From assembly GCF_014858725.1 (NCBI RefSeq), contig NZ_AQGV01000012.1:744001-808000 (forward strand): a stretch of DNA of 64,000 bases, in the 5' to 3' direction. Made by a program: the position numbers and the translations under genes. This document shows, one piece after another, positions 28,503-37,414 of the stretch. The first letter of the stretch is position 1. Each line of letters starts with the position of its first letter. Source of the stretch: Pseudoalteromonas aurantia 208. Its GTDB lineage: Bacteria; Pseudomonadota; Gammaproteobacteria; Enterobacterales; Alteromonadaceae. Below the pieces are notes generated by a model. That model was not told where the DNA came from, searched no databases, and saw only the letters and a program-made list of their open reading frames with translations.

Positions 28503-28585
28503 GGGCAGTCACAAATTTCTTGTATCATTGGGTGGCGTTACATTGCAATGTTGAGCGAATAATTATGTGCCTGTCCTGTTTTATT
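28503..28585 (+). mobile_element. 83-bp non-autonomous derivative of the Y1-transposase element, copy 2
   Basis: Same length as, and nearly identical to, the copy at 25820-25902, with the same two ends. Its right end abuts the IS30 transposase remnant, inside what should be the transposase helix-turn-helix. Confidence 0.7.
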
Positions 28586-29455
28586 GCTACCATTATGCGA
28601 GAAGTAAAGAGGAATAAACCTCCTTACTATACTTACTTCGATGAATCTGCAGAAGACTTAGCAGCCGAACGTAGAAAGAAACCAAGGCACGCAAAAAAGT
28701 TTGCTAATAAAACGCTTTATCAGCATGTTGTACATAAATTGCAAGCAGGTTGGTCACCAGACGCTATTGCAGGACGGCTTAAAAAAAACCACCCAAATGA
28801 CAAGGGAGAATGTGTCAGTCATGAGACAATTTACCAATGGGCTATTAAAGACTATCAAGTTGGTGGAGAACTCTATAAAGCATTACCAAAACGTCATAAG
28901 AAGAGAAAAAAACAAAGAAAATATGGAGACTTAAGAGGAAAGATAAAAAACCGAGTTAGTATCCACGAGCGACCTGCTCTTGTTGAGAAACGGTCTCGTA
29001 TTGGCGACTGGGAAGGTGATCTTGTTGAAGGAAAGAAAGGTTCAGGATATATAATTACTCACGTGGATAGAGCAACAAAATATCTAATGGCGCAAAAAAT
29101 AGAAAATAAAACAGCAGAGCTTTTCAATAAAGTAACGATTTCAATGTTTATAACGTTAGATACTTCAAAGAGGCTGACGCTCACACTTGATAATGGGAAA
29201 GAGTTTTCACTTTTTAGTAAGCTCGAGAATAGGCTTAATATGGATATTTACTTCGCTGATCCTTATTGCTCATGGCAGCGCGGGACAAATGAAAATACAA
29301 ATGGGTTGATACGTCGATATTTCCCCAAAAAAACAGATTTTTCGACTATAACTGATAATGAACTACAAGAAGTAGTACACAAAATTAACAGTCGCCCAAG
29401 AAAGATTTTAGATTATCAGACGCCTGAGGAAGTCTTTTCACTTGATAGTTTATAA
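28586..29455 (+). pseudogene. IS30-family transposase, N-terminally truncated
   Basis: From ATIMREVKRN onward the frame follows IS30 transposases: GWSPDAIAGRLKK, SHETIYQW, then the DDE catalytic core with GDWEGDLVEG (first Asp), LTLDNGKEF (second Asp) and RGTNENTNGLIRRYFPK (Glu). The usual N-terminal helix-turn-helix is absent, because homology begins at the very end of that domain (S-x-I-S-R-E-I-K-R-N in intact relatives). Upstream codons come from the 83-bp element. It is therefore probably unable to bind its ends. An open frame from 28520 could still express a fusion protein. Confidence 0.85.
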
Positions 29456-29789
29456 TGGTGCACTTGCATGTTGAATTCGGGTCCGCTGTTTTAAACAGGC
29501 CTTTAGCGGCCAAACGAATGTGAACGGATAATAGTAGCTGCAAAGTTTTGTACAGACATAGAAATGCTGCAAAACACGATATAGCAATAGTCGCTGCTTT
29601 TTAAGTAAAACGCCATTTGCACTAGCTCTAAATACCCGTCAAATGACGCTTAAATAACATAATGCAGGCTAGAATAAAAAGTCACCAAACGATTTAACCG
29701 AAATCGGAACTCCACTAGGGGTGAGTCATTAATAAAAAATAGAAAAAACGGGCAATCTTGTAAACATACTAGCGGGCTAAAGAGGTTAA
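29456..29789. other. Right flank of the IS30 remnant
   Basis: No gene is visible. It probably includes the IS30 right end, but without the left end for comparison I cannot place the terminal repeat. TTTAGCGGCCAAACG (about 29502) is one candidate. Confidence 0.35.
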
Positions 29790-30104
29790 ATGATTATGGA
29801 ATTTTTAAGAGTCGTCATTGCGACTTTAGGATTTATTGCTGGCACATTCTTAATTATGGGCATGCTTTTTGTCCATTTTGACTGGACATACATGCCGGCT
29901 GGCTTTCTATTTTATCTATTTGCATATGCTGTTTGGCCAAGTAAGCAGCGAGGTAAGCGCGACTCAGAAAGCACTATAATTGACGCGCTTGAATTTATTG
30001 TAGAGCTCCCCGTCGAGTTAATAATATGGTTTTTACGAGCACTTGGTCGCTTATTTAGAGGATCATTGGCCGGTAAAGGAGATGGAGTTGACGTCGATTT
30101 TTAG
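29790..30104 (+). CDS. Small membrane protein, unknown (104 aa)
   Basis: An AGAGG site precedes ATG 29790. There are two N-terminal hydrophobic segments (about 5-28 and 33-50), a polar loop (PSKQRGKRDSES), an amphipathic or hydrophobic stretch (IIDALEFIVELPVELIIWFLRAL) and an acidic end (GDGVDVDF). No family is recognised. It looks like a true gene because start, ribosome site and membrane layout agree. Confidence 0.6.
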   Translation: MIMEFLRVVIATLGFIAGTFLIMGMLFVHFDWTYMPAGFLFYLFAYAVWPSKQRGKRDSESTIIDALEFIVELPVELIIWFLRALGRLFRGSLAGKGDGVDVDF

Positions 30105-30373
30105 TAAATATGGCTTATCGTGCTGTCGAATTGTGAATTAATGAACCATGCGACACAATCTGCATATTGATAAAGGAAAAGTAGGAGTCAATTCACTCGC
30201 TTCATAATACTTCGGGTAGGTGCTGAGTGGTGATTGTTTTTATGCCGGTATATACGTGTAATCAAATAGTATTGGGAAGTAATACAAGTGCGCTATTAAG
30301 TGCTTAATATAAATGAATTAATCGAATCTTCATTGGCTATGAAGCTAATAAAAGCATGTTATGTTTATTTATA
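30105..30373. other. Intergenic, no feature recognised
   Basis: No open frame of note and no strong hairpin. It separates the 29790 gene from the inverted-repeat element. Confidence 0.4.
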
Positions 30374-30453
30374 TGAGTCTCAGCTTTTTGTTAATTGGAA
30401 AATTTATGATGGTTCCGATTTAAAATTAGGCTAACTCTGAAAGCGGAGACTAA
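30374..30453 (+). repeat. Inverted-repeat element upstream of small membrane gene, copy 2
   Basis: TGAGTCTCAGCTTT (30374-30387) pairs with GAAAGCGGAGACTAA (about 30438-30452) with few mismatches. The interior shares TTAGGCTAAC and GAAAGCGGAG with the element at 26074. The arms differ from copy 1 but still pair, which suggests that the fold is what is kept. It ends 50 bases before the next start codon, as in copy 1. Confidence 0.5.
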
Positions 30454-30502
30454 GGCGTAAAGAAGTTACAGAGTTGAGCTTTACAGTTATTAGGAGGCAG
30501 TT

Positions 30503-30853
30503 ATGGATGATGATACAAAGAGGGATTTAGAATATCTTAAATCTATGGTTGACTATTTAAGACATCTTGGTTTGTTATCTTTTGCGGGGTTGGTTCTCAC
30601 CTCTAATTTATCGATTAAAATGTTTACTGATCCTACGTGGAAAATATTTGCGTTTTTGTCGGTTACTGGTTTTTTCTTAGGCATAGTTTCTTCTTTGTTA
30701 TCACAAGCTGGGCATATAGATCGTATTCGTAAAGATCCCATTTATGAAGTACCTCTAAGCAATAATTTTGCTTTACCAACAGCATTATGCTTAGTTGGAG
30801 TGCTTGCTGGGATTATGTTTATGGCTGCTTTTGTATTATTAAACTGGTGGTAA
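30503..30853 (+). CDS. Small multi-helix membrane protein, unknown (116 aa)
   Basis: A strong ribosome site (TAGGAGG) precedes ATG 30503. After a charged N-terminus (MDDDTKRDLEYLKSMVDYLR) come three or four hydrophobic segments (LGLLSFAGLVLTSN; KIFAFLSVTGFFLGIVSSLL; LPTALCLVGVLAGIMFMAAF). No family is recognised. It shares an upstream inverted-repeat element with the gene at 26210 but not an obvious protein relation. Confidence 0.65.
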   Translation: MDDDTKRDLEYLKSMVDYLRHLGLLSFAGLVLTSNLSIKMFTDPTWKIFAFLSVTGFFLGIVSSLLSQAGHIDRIRKDPIYEVPLSNNFALPTALCLVGVLAGIMFMAAFVLLNWW

Positions 30854-31803
30854 AGCTTGCAGGTAATTGGATGTACAGTCTTAATGTAAAGAAAGAATAG
30901 GCGCAAAGTTCTGTACTCATTATTATGTTCAATATGTTTCGACCTCCTCGTTATATCTCAAACACCATTCAAAATCAAAAGCAGGCAGGTATTCGATATG
31001 CTTGCCGTATTATTTTTCAAAACGTATTAATAACCCTCGACTCTACCCGCAGTTTGCTCGAATACGACTATTTAAGTTTATTTAACCTCAGGTTTGGATA
31101 AGGGTTTTGGAATAGAAAATGCTTTGAAAACAAACTTACGTACAATCCAATGATGATATTTTGTTCAATATCAAGGCGCTTTTATGCAGTAATAGCGGGC
31201 TATTACAAATGAAAGCAACGCCGAGAGTGAGAAAAATAGCTTTATTGGGCAAATTCGCTTATCCAGAGCTGAGGTTATTTACATTGATAACTTACTGATA
31301 TTAATTTACTGAGCAGGAAAGGTACGTATAGGTTTTTGTCGTAAAGGACCTTTGTACGAGTAAGAAATAGGGTAAGCGGCAGGAATAACCTTTTTATAAA
31401 GTGCCTTGGTGTGTTTAGGTCTAACTTTTCTTCATGTTTACTGTTCAACTTTTCTATCATTTAACACTTATCTCATGGAAGCTCTACTGTTCCTGTCAAA
31501 TCTAAGTTTCAGGCCTTTGATTTTAAAGCTTATTATTTTTTAAGATGGTTTAAGATTTACTAAGGATAATTCACAACGACTTTGGTTATTGCGGTGTTAG
31601 CTTGTCGGTGTTTTTGCACAGAACGGTCGGCTTACGATCATTTTTTGCTTAATCATCTCCATTTTTGTCAGCTTGATATATGCGCTTACGCGGCCACGAC
31701 ACACAGGTCGCAGCAGTATAAATCAAAGCAGAACAAGAGTGTTTTATTTACTAGGTTTGCACACAGAAAAATATTATGTGAGCCTACAACAGGAATTGCT
31801 AAT
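30854..31803. other. 950-bp stretch without a supported gene
   Basis: I find no reading frame with a convincing start and family. An open frame continues upstream from the exported protein at 31804 to about 31582, but its codons give no domain, and the signal peptide at 31804 marks the true start. The region probably carries that gene's promoter and a long leader. Confidence 0.45.
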
Positions 31804-34413
31804 ATGATCAATAGTTTATTTAGTAAACGATGCTGCGTAATTGCAGTGGCATCGGCTTTTTCCACAGCGGCATACAGTGCCAGTATCAAAATAGATGATG
31901 CGGTGATAGAACGTTTTGGCATAACCCAAAGCAGTTTAAAAAGTAGTATAGGAAATTGGATCGATGGAAGATACTTGCCATATACCAATTATGGCCAATA
32001 TTTTTCTATTACAATCAATGGACTGACTACTGTAGTAACAGAGAAACCAAATATAAATTGCAATTATTGGGTAGCGCTTGAGCACTTTAAAGGTGTGCCT
32101 TATGCTATTTTGTTGGCCGGTGATGATAATTGTGGTGGCGCAGGTCAGGTCGTTTATAGTGAAGCAGCCAAAAAGCTCGGGGGAGAAAAGCACATCAGGG
32201 TAGGTGGTTATGCTTATACTGATAAAGACACGATTGTGTTCAGCAAAGCTTCAGACCCAAAAGAGGTGGCGACTATTTATCCTAGTGGCACAAAGTATCT
32301 ATACTTTGGACATCAGAATGCTCAGACTGACGAGCTAGCACAATTTGAGATAGAAGTTGTTGATCCTCAATATGACAAGGTGCGACTGAGATTACGACAT
32401 AATATTGGTAGCTTGTCTGATAAGTACCTCACTCGCGTTGCGGGTAAGTTAACTGTTTCACCAACAACAGCGCCTAGCGGTGAACAATCGGTATTCAAAA
32501 TTGATTTTTTCAATGACACGAAAGAAAACACAGGTATACAGCTCATTGCCGATAATGGCGCATCTTTATTGCAAAGCAACCGTAATCACTCATTGTGGCT
32601 AAATAGCGATGCTCATACTGCACTCACTATATCAACCTTAGGGCACCTCAGTGGTATTGGGAATGTACCAAGTATTGATGGCAAAGATCCACAGAGCTTA
32701 CAACTCGCACAAAAAGCAACCGTTGCTGGTTTTGAATCGTTTCACGCGCCTTTAAAAGAACAAGACTATCCTGAAAACTTGACGTTTAGGATCAATGAAG
32801 TACCTGATATGGCGCAAACGCAGAGCTACTTTGACGATACAAGCTCGGTATTTTTAACGCTGAGTCATCAAGATGTTCGCGTTATGCTTGATAAAATTAA
32901 GTATCAAAGCAAAATAATTGGCGCTGACTATGTTTATCCGATGAAGTCGGTAATTACCGTTGAGAACAAGAAGGGGGACCAGTTTCAAATATATGATAAA
33001 CGCTTTATGACACCTGCCGAGTGGGAACAGCTTAAAAATCTCGCCGTGTCAGCGACTGGCAATAGAGAACCAGGTTCCGTGACGGATTTAAGTTCTATGG
33101 TATTACCTACTTACATAGACAAAGATCACTTAACTTATTTAGCAGATACACGCTGTAAAACAACGGGTAACATTTCATATGTGAAGCAGACTGATAGCTG
33201 TATTTCTTATGCCGCTGATTTTAGTGATTTACAAACTAATGCACTTACACCGCGCTTTATAGTGGCTAAGTTACCAACACGTGTCACCGCAGACAAAGTG
33301 CAAAATTTTAGCCATAAGCGCATGGTTTCAGCTGCTTCAGCCGTCTATAAACAAGCTCAAAATTATCTGTTGTCAGATAAGTTCTTACAACGAAAAATGG
33401 ACTTAGATGCCATTGAATACCTAGGTTACTTGGCGACTGTAGGGTTATCAAGCGAAGAGAAACAGCAGTTTCGCTCATACCTGTCTAGCACCTTAGACAC
33501 GAATGCATTAGCTGCTATGCGCCCAGCCGCACAAAGTTTTTCTTTGGTACATAATGTATATCTAAATCAGTATGTGCAAGGTACCGATTGGTTTAAAGAA
33601 ATTGAATCTCGTCATTATCTTTTGTCTGATGGGATCTACAAGCCACATTTGAGCACCTTCGCGTTTGAGGCTTTTGCAACGATGCCTGAACACGCCAACT
33701 ATACCGCCTCACCTTATTCAATGCTGCCCGCTTATGATGCACCGTTGGTGATCTTTGGCACTATGGCGGCGGCATTGCAAACAATAGAAAAGTTGCAAGG
33801 GCGAGATGCTGCGCATAGCTTTTATGCGAAAAACGGTCAAAATTATCACAAATTGTATAAAGCCTCTTCTTTAATACTGAATCAGTATGGTCAAAAGTGG
33901 ATCCCCGCTAACGATAGACCGTTAAGAAGAGAATCAATAATTTATCACGCAGCTTATGAGTATGCGCAACGTTCGTATAGCTCTCCAAATGAAGTGTTGC
34001 AGTCTTTTTGCGAGTTAGATGATGCAAGCAAAAAAGCCATATTGACGGAAGATACATTGGCTGATTGCGGCTTAGTTCAACTACATCAAGAAGAAAGTGA
34101 TATCGCAGAGATAAAAAAACGCCAAATCGCACGCTTTATGCGCGTAGAAAAAACGCATATCTCAGGCGGATGGGATGAAATATTATTGCCTTTGATCAGT
34201 GGACCATTGTTGGACTATGTATTTACAGGCTCACTATTTGGTGAAGAGTTTGATGGATTGCTTGAGGAGCTTGGAACAACGGATGCAAGCGAAATCGAGT
34301 TAGATACAGTTGGAAGTGAAGAAGCAGCTGAAGTGACAGAAGAAGGGTCTGCAGCAACGGAGTTGGGTGAAGAGTTATCTGAAACGCGTTTTAGCCAAAT
34401 TTGCTCTATTTAG
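31804..34413 (+). CDS. Large exported protein of unknown family, upstream of a deaminase-fold protein
   Basis: I start at ATG 31804, where the signal peptide MINSLFSKRCCVIAVASAFS...AYSA begins, giving 869 aa; the 74 upstream codons have no signal-like features. The N-terminal half is beta-rich, with motifs such as KYLYFGHQ, VRLRLRHN and FKIDFFND...GIQLIADNGASLL that recall beta-trefoil or fascin-like repeats (a guess). The C-terminal half is helical, and the last 45 residues are very acidic (EELGTTDASEIELDT, EEAAEVTEEGSAA). I do not recognise the family. Only 25 bases separate it from the exported deaminase-like gene, so the two are probably coexpressed and may act together, for example as carrier and enzyme. 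Confidence 0.75.
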   Translation: MINSLFSKRCCVIAVASAFSTAAYSASIKIDDAVIERFGITQSSLKSSIGNWIDGRYLPYTNYGQYFSITINGLTTVVTEKPNINCNYWVALEHFKGVPYAILLAGDDNCGGAGQVVYSEAAKKLGGEKHIRVGGYAYTDKDTIVFSKASDPKEVATIYPSGTKYLYFGHQNAQTDELAQFEIEVVDPQYDKVRLRLRHNIGSLSDKYLTRVAGKLTVSPTTAPSGEQSVFKIDFFNDTKENTGIQLIADNGASLLQSNRNHSLWLNSDAHTALTISTLGHLSGIGNVPSIDGKDPQSLQLAQKATVAGFESFHAPLKEQDYPENLTFRINEVPDMAQTQSYFDDTSSVFLTLSHQDVRVMLDKIKYQSKIIGADYVYPMKSVITVENKKGDQFQIYDKRFMTPAEWEQLKNLAVSATGNREPGSVTDLSSMVLPTYIDKDHLTYLADTRCKTTGNISYVKQTDSCISYAADFSDLQTNALTPRFIVAKLPTRVTADKVQNFSHKRMVSAASAVYKQAQNYLLSDKFLQRKMDLDAIEYLGYLATVGLSSEEKQQFRSYLSSTLDTNALAAMRPAAQSFSLVHNVYLNQYVQGTDWFKEIESRHYLLSDGIYKPHLSTFAFEAFATMPEHANYTASPYSMLPAYDAPLVIFGTMAAALQTIEKLQGRDAAHSFYAKNGQNYHKLYKASSLILNQYGQKWIPANDRPLRRESIIYHAAYEYAQRSYSSPNEVLQSFCELDDASKKAILTEDTLADCGLVQLHQEESDIAEIKKRQIARFMRVEKTHISGGWDEILLPLISGPLLDYVFTGSLFGEEFDGLLEELGTTDASEIELDTVGSEEAAEVTEEGSAATELGEELSETRFSQICSI

Positions 34414-34438
34414 CCATTTGATTATTGAGGTTTTTATT

Positions 34439-35221
34439 ATGTATGTAAGATTATTTTTAGTTGCTTTCTTTTACTTAATGTCTTCTGCTGCCTTTGCAGC
34501 AGGTGGGGAAGGTGCATGTGCACTGCCTAATGCGGGTGAAGAAATAGCAGAGCAAGGTATTACCGGTAATACTGAACTTAATGAAGATGAAAAATTTAAA
34601 AAAGCGGTGTCTCTGGAAGGCCAATATTGGTCGATAAGGCGAGGAGGGAGCGATGCTGTGCAACTTACTGGCAAAAGAACACAGAATGCGGCCGCATATG
34701 CTAGAGCTAAAATGACCGTTAACGATGAGCTGTTACAAACTGATGGAAACATTAATATTAATGTTAAATATGCTCAGGTGAAGAACGAAAGTTGGATCAC
34801 GACAGTGAGTTCTGATGCGCCAGGAGAAGCAAATTACCGCATAGATAACATTCAAAAATATATGAAAAAAGTAGAAGCGGAATATGCAAAAGTAGGGAAC
34901 ACATTGAACGACACAACAAGAAAATATATTACGGAGTATTTACAGGCCAATGAGGCTGGTGGTGGCGACCTCTTGTTAAACGAAGTGAGTGGCTTGCCAG
35001 GAATGCATGCCGAAGTACAAGCGTTTAATAGGATAGTAAACTTGGCTGAAGATGAAGGTGTTACCCTGACTGCGCAAGAGTTAAATAAGATTACAATTGC
35101 AACGGTTCGAGTCTCTAAAGACCCAGTTAAAATTGGCGCTGATTTTGTCGCTTGTCCAAATTGCTCAGGCATTTTAAACGGCGCAGGTGTCAATATTATC
35201 ACGGATAATCTGCCTGATTAA
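34439..35221 (+). CDS. Exported cytidine-deaminase-fold protein (toxin-like deaminase)
   Basis: ATG 34439 begins a clear signal peptide (MYVRLFLVAFFYLMSSAAFA), giving 260 aa. The zinc-binding motifs of the deaminase superfamily are present: H190-A-E192 in GMHAEVQAFNRI, and C239-P-N-C242 in VACPNCSGIL, spaced as in YwqJ/MafB-type toxin deaminases. The middle section (residues 20-180) is unassigned. Toxin deaminases usually form the C-terminus of large polymorphic toxins; a stand-alone version with its own Sec signal is unusual. No obvious immunity gene follows. It could be secreted to act on other cells or be a periplasmic nucleoside/nucleotide enzyme. Fold call strong, role uncertain. Confidence 0.75.
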   Translation: MYVRLFLVAFFYLMSSAAFAAGGEGACALPNAGEEIAEQGITGNTELNEDEKFKKAVSLEGQYWSIRRGGSDAVQLTGKRTQNAAAYARAKMTVNDELLQTDGNININVKYAQVKNESWITTVSSDAPGEANYRIDNIQKYMKKVEAEYAKVGNTLNDTTRKYITEYLQANEAGGGDLLLNEVSGLPGMHAEVQAFNRIVNLAEDEGVTLTAQELNKITIATVRVSKDPVKIGADFVACPNCSGILNGAGVNIITDNLPD

Positions 35222-35253
35222 TATTGTATGTTAATTAACAACGGAGTGTTGCT

Positions 35254-35527
35254 AGGAATGCTTTAAGTGATTTGTTTGCAACGTTTTACAGCCCTTTGAT
35301 AGCACGGTGTGTACACTGTGCTTTTTTGTATGGAGATGATAGTCATTTAGCATGGGGGAGCTGGAAGCAACTTTGATCAGGCAAGGAAGTAGGGAGCGGG
35401 AAGTTCTGATAATGAAGTAGCTGAATAGTGTACTTACGCAAGCTTTACGCAGAACAACAAGTTTTATCCCGACGGGCGGCAGAAAAGGATGTTAAATGAT
35501 ATAAAGTAATTGGGTAGTACGGCATTT
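35254..35527 (+). pseudogene. Decayed, internally deleted Y1 transposase gene
   Basis: GGAATGCTTTAAGTGATTTG...GTGCTTTTTTGTATGG aligns with the first codons of the transposase gene at 23382. The right part (GCGGCAGAAAAGGATGTTAA...) aligns with its last codons. About 700 bases between are missing and several frames are broken. It fills most of the gap between the deaminase and DUF3291 genes. Confidence 0.75.
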
Positions 35528-35613
35528 TTTGCAAACTGTGCCTATTTCGGGTTACATTACAATCAGTTTAACATGGCCATACTTTTCGGCACTGGAGATT
35601 GAAGAAGGAAATT

Positions 35614-36081
35614 ATGCATCTTGCTCAATTGAATATAGCCAAAGCGAAATATGCTTTAGAGTCTGAAAATATGACAGACTTTGTAGATAATTTGGAACCG
35701 GTCAATCATCTTGCCGATTTAAGTGAGGGGTTTATCTGGCGCTTGCAAGATGAAACTGGCGATGCGACACAGATCAAGGCTTTCTCAGACCCTAAAATTA
35801 TACTAAACATGTCGGTTTGGGCATCAACAGATGCACTTAAGCACTTTATGTTTAAAACGCATCACAAAAGCTTTTTAAGCCGTAAAAAAGAATGGTTTCA
35901 TCAACTTCCAGAACAAAGTTATGTATTGTGGTGGATACCGACTGGTCATATACCAACGGTTGAGGAGGCTGTAGATAAATTAATGTACCTTCGTAAAAAT
36001 GGCGATACGCCCCATGCCTTTACTTTTAAAAGTCTCTTTAGTTCAACGGAGTATGAAGCGCATAAAATTGAAATCTCATAA
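35614..36081 (+). CDS. DUF3291-family protein
   Basis: ATG 35614 follows GAAGAAGGAAA, giving 155 aa beginning MHLAQLNIAKAKY. The pattern (AQLNIAK...L.DFVDNLEPVNHLADLSEGFIWRL, SVWASTDALKHFMFKTHH, WFHQLPEQSYVLWWIPTGHIPT) matches DUF3291, a monooxygenase-like ferredoxin fold. Members have no agreed substrate. It appears to be a single-gene unit; no pathway is implied by its neighbours. Confidence 0.85.
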   Translation: MHLAQLNIAKAKYALESENMTDFVDNLEPVNHLADLSEGFIWRLQDETGDATQIKAFSDPKIILNMSVWASTDALKHFMFKTHHKSFLSRKKEWFHQLPEQSYVLWWIPTGHIPTVEEAVDKLMYLRKNGDTPHAFTFKSLFSSTEYEAHKIEIS

Positions 36082-36241
36082 ATCCTGCCAATATCAAACA
36101 ATAATAATGGCTCAGGTTAATATGTTATTGTTGTTTTAATAATTATAAGGCTGTAGTTAATAAAGGAACAGATAATAAGTGTCGTTATTTTTGAGTGTTG
36201 TTAAATATAACCATATAAAATCAACTATAAGGAAAAGGTTA

Positions 36242-37084
36242 ATGTATATAGCAAAACTACTTGCTGGAACGATGTTCGTATTATCCAGTTTATATACCAG
36301 CAGTGCGCTTGCTGGCCCTGAAGGTAAGGATGCGATATGGCGCGCAGTGCATGAAAACCCACACAGAACAACAAAAGAGATTGAACGAGACCAATACCGC
36401 AACCCTGAGCAGGTACTGCGATTTATGGGTATTAAAGACACTTCAGCAGTAGGTGAAGTTGCCCCCGGTGGAAACTGGTATACCCATATTCTGGCTCCTT
36501 TACTAAAAGACAAAGGCCGTTATGTTGGTTTGCAGCACAACCCGGAATACTACGGTAAGTGGCCTAAATGGGCTGAAAAATTGGCAGCTTATCCAGATGA
36601 AATTAGAAACAATCCTGATTTATATGGCACCAATGCAATTGGGGCTTTTCTTCCTGTAACCAAAGGCTCAGCAGTAGAGCAAGGGTTGTTAGATGTTGTT
36701 TTCATTACGCGCACAATGCATAACTGGCAAAATCAAGGGCGATTAGACAATGGTTTAAAGCAGGCAAGGCAACTATTAAAAGAAGGGGGGACGCTGGCCA
36801 TTGTGCAGCATAGGGAAAATGAGAATTATAAAGGAGATCGGGTATCTGCATCAAAGCGTGGCCGTTGGAAGCAAACAGATCTTGTGAATGTGGTTGAGTC
36901 GTTCGGGTTTAAATTAGTCGCCAGCTCTGAAATAAATGCAAACCCGAAAGATACGAAGAACTATGAGAAAGGTGTTTGGACATTACCTCCGAGCCTAGCG
37001 TTGAAGGAAAAAGACCAAAAGAAATATATCACCATTGGTGAGTCTGATCGCATGACCTTAAAGTTTGTTAAATCGCAACTCTAA
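36242..37084 (+). CDS. Exported class I methyltransferase-like protein (COG4798 type)
   Basis: ATG 36242 follows AAGGAAAAGG. The 280-aa product begins with a signal peptide (MYIAKLLAGTMFVLSSLYTS...ALAG). After it come VGEVAPGGNWYTHILAPLLKDKG, a motif-I-like region where the usual Asp/Gly signature is relaxed, DVVFITRTMHNW and LLKEGGTLAIVQHRE, as in the predicted methyltransferases of the COG4798 group. A periplasmic location is odd for an enzyme using S-adenosylmethionine; the role is unknown. Confidence 0.8.
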   Translation: MYIAKLLAGTMFVLSSLYTSSALAGPEGKDAIWRAVHENPHRTTKEIERDQYRNPEQVLRFMGIKDTSAVGEVAPGGNWYTHILAPLLKDKGRYVGLQHNPEYYGKWPKWAEKLAAYPDEIRNNPDLYGTNAIGAFLPVTKGSAVEQGLLDVVFITRTMHNWQNQGRLDNGLKQARQLLKEGGTLAIVQHRENENYKGDRVSASKRGRWKQTDLVNVVESFGFKLVASSEINANPKDTKNYEKGVWTLPPSLALKEKDQKKYITIGESDRMTLKFVKSQL

Positions 37085-37414
37085 AATAAAAGCTGTGAGA
37101 TTTTAAAAATGACAAAGGCGTTTCATATAAGTAGTATGCAAGCGTCTTAACTATTAGCAATTTGTGTAAAAGTTTACCTTTATACTCGATATTATACCTA
37201 CCTACTATAAATGATAGTGGGCCACGATAGCTGTTAATTTAAAGCTTAAAGGAAATCGTGGTAGTAGTTAAAAATCCTACATGATCAAACCTCATTTAAA
37301 CGTGAAAAGAAAAACTAAAAATTCAATTTAATAGTTATATTAAAAATATCAATGCCGCTTTGTATTATCTTTATTTAGCCGCATGATTAACGGAAATACA
37401 TTAGGGAAAATGAC
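37085..37414. other. Intergenic region upstream of the CocE/S15 hydrolase
   Basis: No gene is seen. CCACGAT (37222-37228) and ATCGTGG (37255-37261) form a 7-bp inverted repeat. The AT-rich stretch after 37300 probably holds the hydrolase promoter. Confidence 0.4.

Noticed and set aside
31275..31460. Minus-strand open frame of 61 codons in the 950-bp gap
   Set aside because: Low-complexity composition, no start signal and no family; most likely chance.
31582..31803. N-terminal extension of the large exported protein
   Set aside because: These codons have no domain or ribosome site, and a clear signal peptide begins at 31804.
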